Shown piece by piece: positions 63,585 through 64,000 of a DNA stretch of 64,000 nucleotides. Source of the stretch: Polynucleobacter yangtzensis (GTDB taxonomy: Bacteria > Pseudomonadota > Gammaproteobacteria > Burkholderiales > Burkholderiaceae); the NCBI RefSeq assembly GCF_001595965.1, contig NZ_LOJI01000022.1:62001-126000 (forward strand), in the 5' to 3' direction. Numbering within the stretch: position 1 is the first letter of the stretch; every line of letters starts with the position of its first letter. A model generated the notes under the pieces. That model saw nothing but the letters and a program-made list of their open reading frames with translations, ran no database searches and was not told the DNA's origin. The translations under genes were made by a program, and so were the position numbers.

Positions 63585-64000
63585 ATGAAACTTAACGCAG
63601 AAGAAAAAGCAATGCTTGCCGGAGAGCTTGGTCCAGTTAGACAAATTACAATTCAACATCAAATTAAGGTCGGTGAATTTTTTGGAGCTGAAGACTTAGT
63701 TCCTGTATCTCAGGCTCACATCATGGCAGATACCGAGAGTCTGGGCGAAGCTGGTGTTGAATGGTTGGAGGAACTGGCGAAAAATTCCGTGACAGATCGA
63801 ATGGTTCGTATTCCAACCATTACCGACCCAAGAGGAACGGATTTCACAAAGGCAAAACAATTGGGTCAAACCGAAAAGATGCTCGAATTAGAGAAACGGG
63901 CGATTGATGCATTTGTCAAAATGGGCGTATCAATGACGGATACCTGTATCAACTATCAAACGATTATGGCTCCTGTGTTTGGCGAGCATTTGGCATTTGG
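63585..64000 (+). CDS. Aconitase X family hydro-lyase, 5' part
   Basis: About 138 residues to the window edge. LNAEEKAMLAGELGPVRQ, SQAHIMADTESLGEAGVEWLEEL, IPTITDPRGTDF and VSMTDTCINYQTIMAP match the AcnX catalytic family (formerly DUF521). Members dehydrate cis-3-hydroxyproline or act on mevalonate phosphate; the substrate here is unknown. The paired small subunit, if separate, would lie beyond the window. Confidence 0.82.
   Translation, partial: MKLNAEEKAMLAGELGPVRQITIQHQIKVGEFFGAEDLVPVSQAHIMADTESLGEAGVEWLEELAKNSVTDRMVRIPTITDPRGTDFTKAKQLGQTEKMLELEKRAIDAFVKMGVSMTDTCINYQTIMAPVFGEHLAF

Noticed and set aside
1..64000. CRISPR arrays, insertion sequences, prophage genes
   Set aside because: No regularly spaced repeats, transposase motifs or phage structural genes were found on either strand.

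Overview
The window (about 45% GC by eye) looks like the chromosome of a small-genome freshwater betaproteobacterium, most likely Polynucleobacter (Burkholderiaceae). The basis is gene content and order: priB-rpsR-rplI-dnaB, phoH-bcp, alaA-hom-thrC-moeA-moaD-moaE with clpB, nth-rnfB with a PHA depolymerase, iscRSUA-hscBA-fdx, and several Bug-type solute-binding proteins. This is recognition from sequence, not a database result. No tRNA, rRNA, CRISPR array or insertion sequence was seen. The only mobile element is an intein in dnaB. No gene-free stretch exceeds 300 bases.

Layout. 1-3.5 kb: 3' end of priB, ribosomal proteins S18 and L9, and replicative helicase DnaB carrying a class-3-type intein with a LAGLIDADG domain. 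3.5-10.9 kb: PsiF-repeat protein, MscS channel, an autotransporter, NlpC/P60 lipoprotein, PhoH and PrxQ/Bcp. 10.9-18.0 kb: a minus-strand lipid A aminoarabinose (L-Ara4N) operon (Mth938-like, arnT, arnB, arnC, split arnA, arnD). 18.1-24.2 kb: alanine aminotransferase, homoserine dehydrogenase, threonine synthase, then molybdopterin genes. 24.2-36.6 kb: esterase, GIY-YIG protein, clpB, MFS transporter, isocitrate lyase, HIT protein, DUF1841 protein, nth, rnfB, phaZ, aminotransferase. 36.7-44.9 kb: uvrB and the full isc operon plus a cupin protein.

45.0-64.0 kb is an accessory catabolic region and the most interesting part. Read left to right it holds a LysR regulator; a complete SDH/fumarate-reductase-like complex interrupted by a two-subunit class I fumarase-like hydratase; a TSUP (TauE/SafE) exporter; a Bug binding protein; a sulfolactate-degradation set (slcC, comC, suyA, suyB) with a GntR regulator; an orphan CobS/CobT-like AAA+/VWA pair; sulfoacetaldehyde acetyltransferase xsc; a second LysR; a second Bug protein; and the start of an aconitase X gene.

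Working hypothesis (inference): 3-sulfopropanoate, 3-sulfoacrylate and 3-sulfolactate are the sulfonate analogues of succinate, fumarate and malate. The SDH-like complex and the fumarase-like hydratase next to the sulfolactate genes may therefore form a 'sulfonate half-TCA' route: sulfopropanoate -> sulfoacrylate -> sulfolactate -> sulfopyruvate/(R)-sulfolactate -> pyruvate + sulfite, with the TSUP protein exporting sulfite. The SDH-like and sulfolactate operons also share an unusual start architecture: a -10-like box exactly 6 nt before ATG, no Shine-Dalgarno sequence, and palindromes on the promoter. This implies leaderless, regulator-controlled transcripts.
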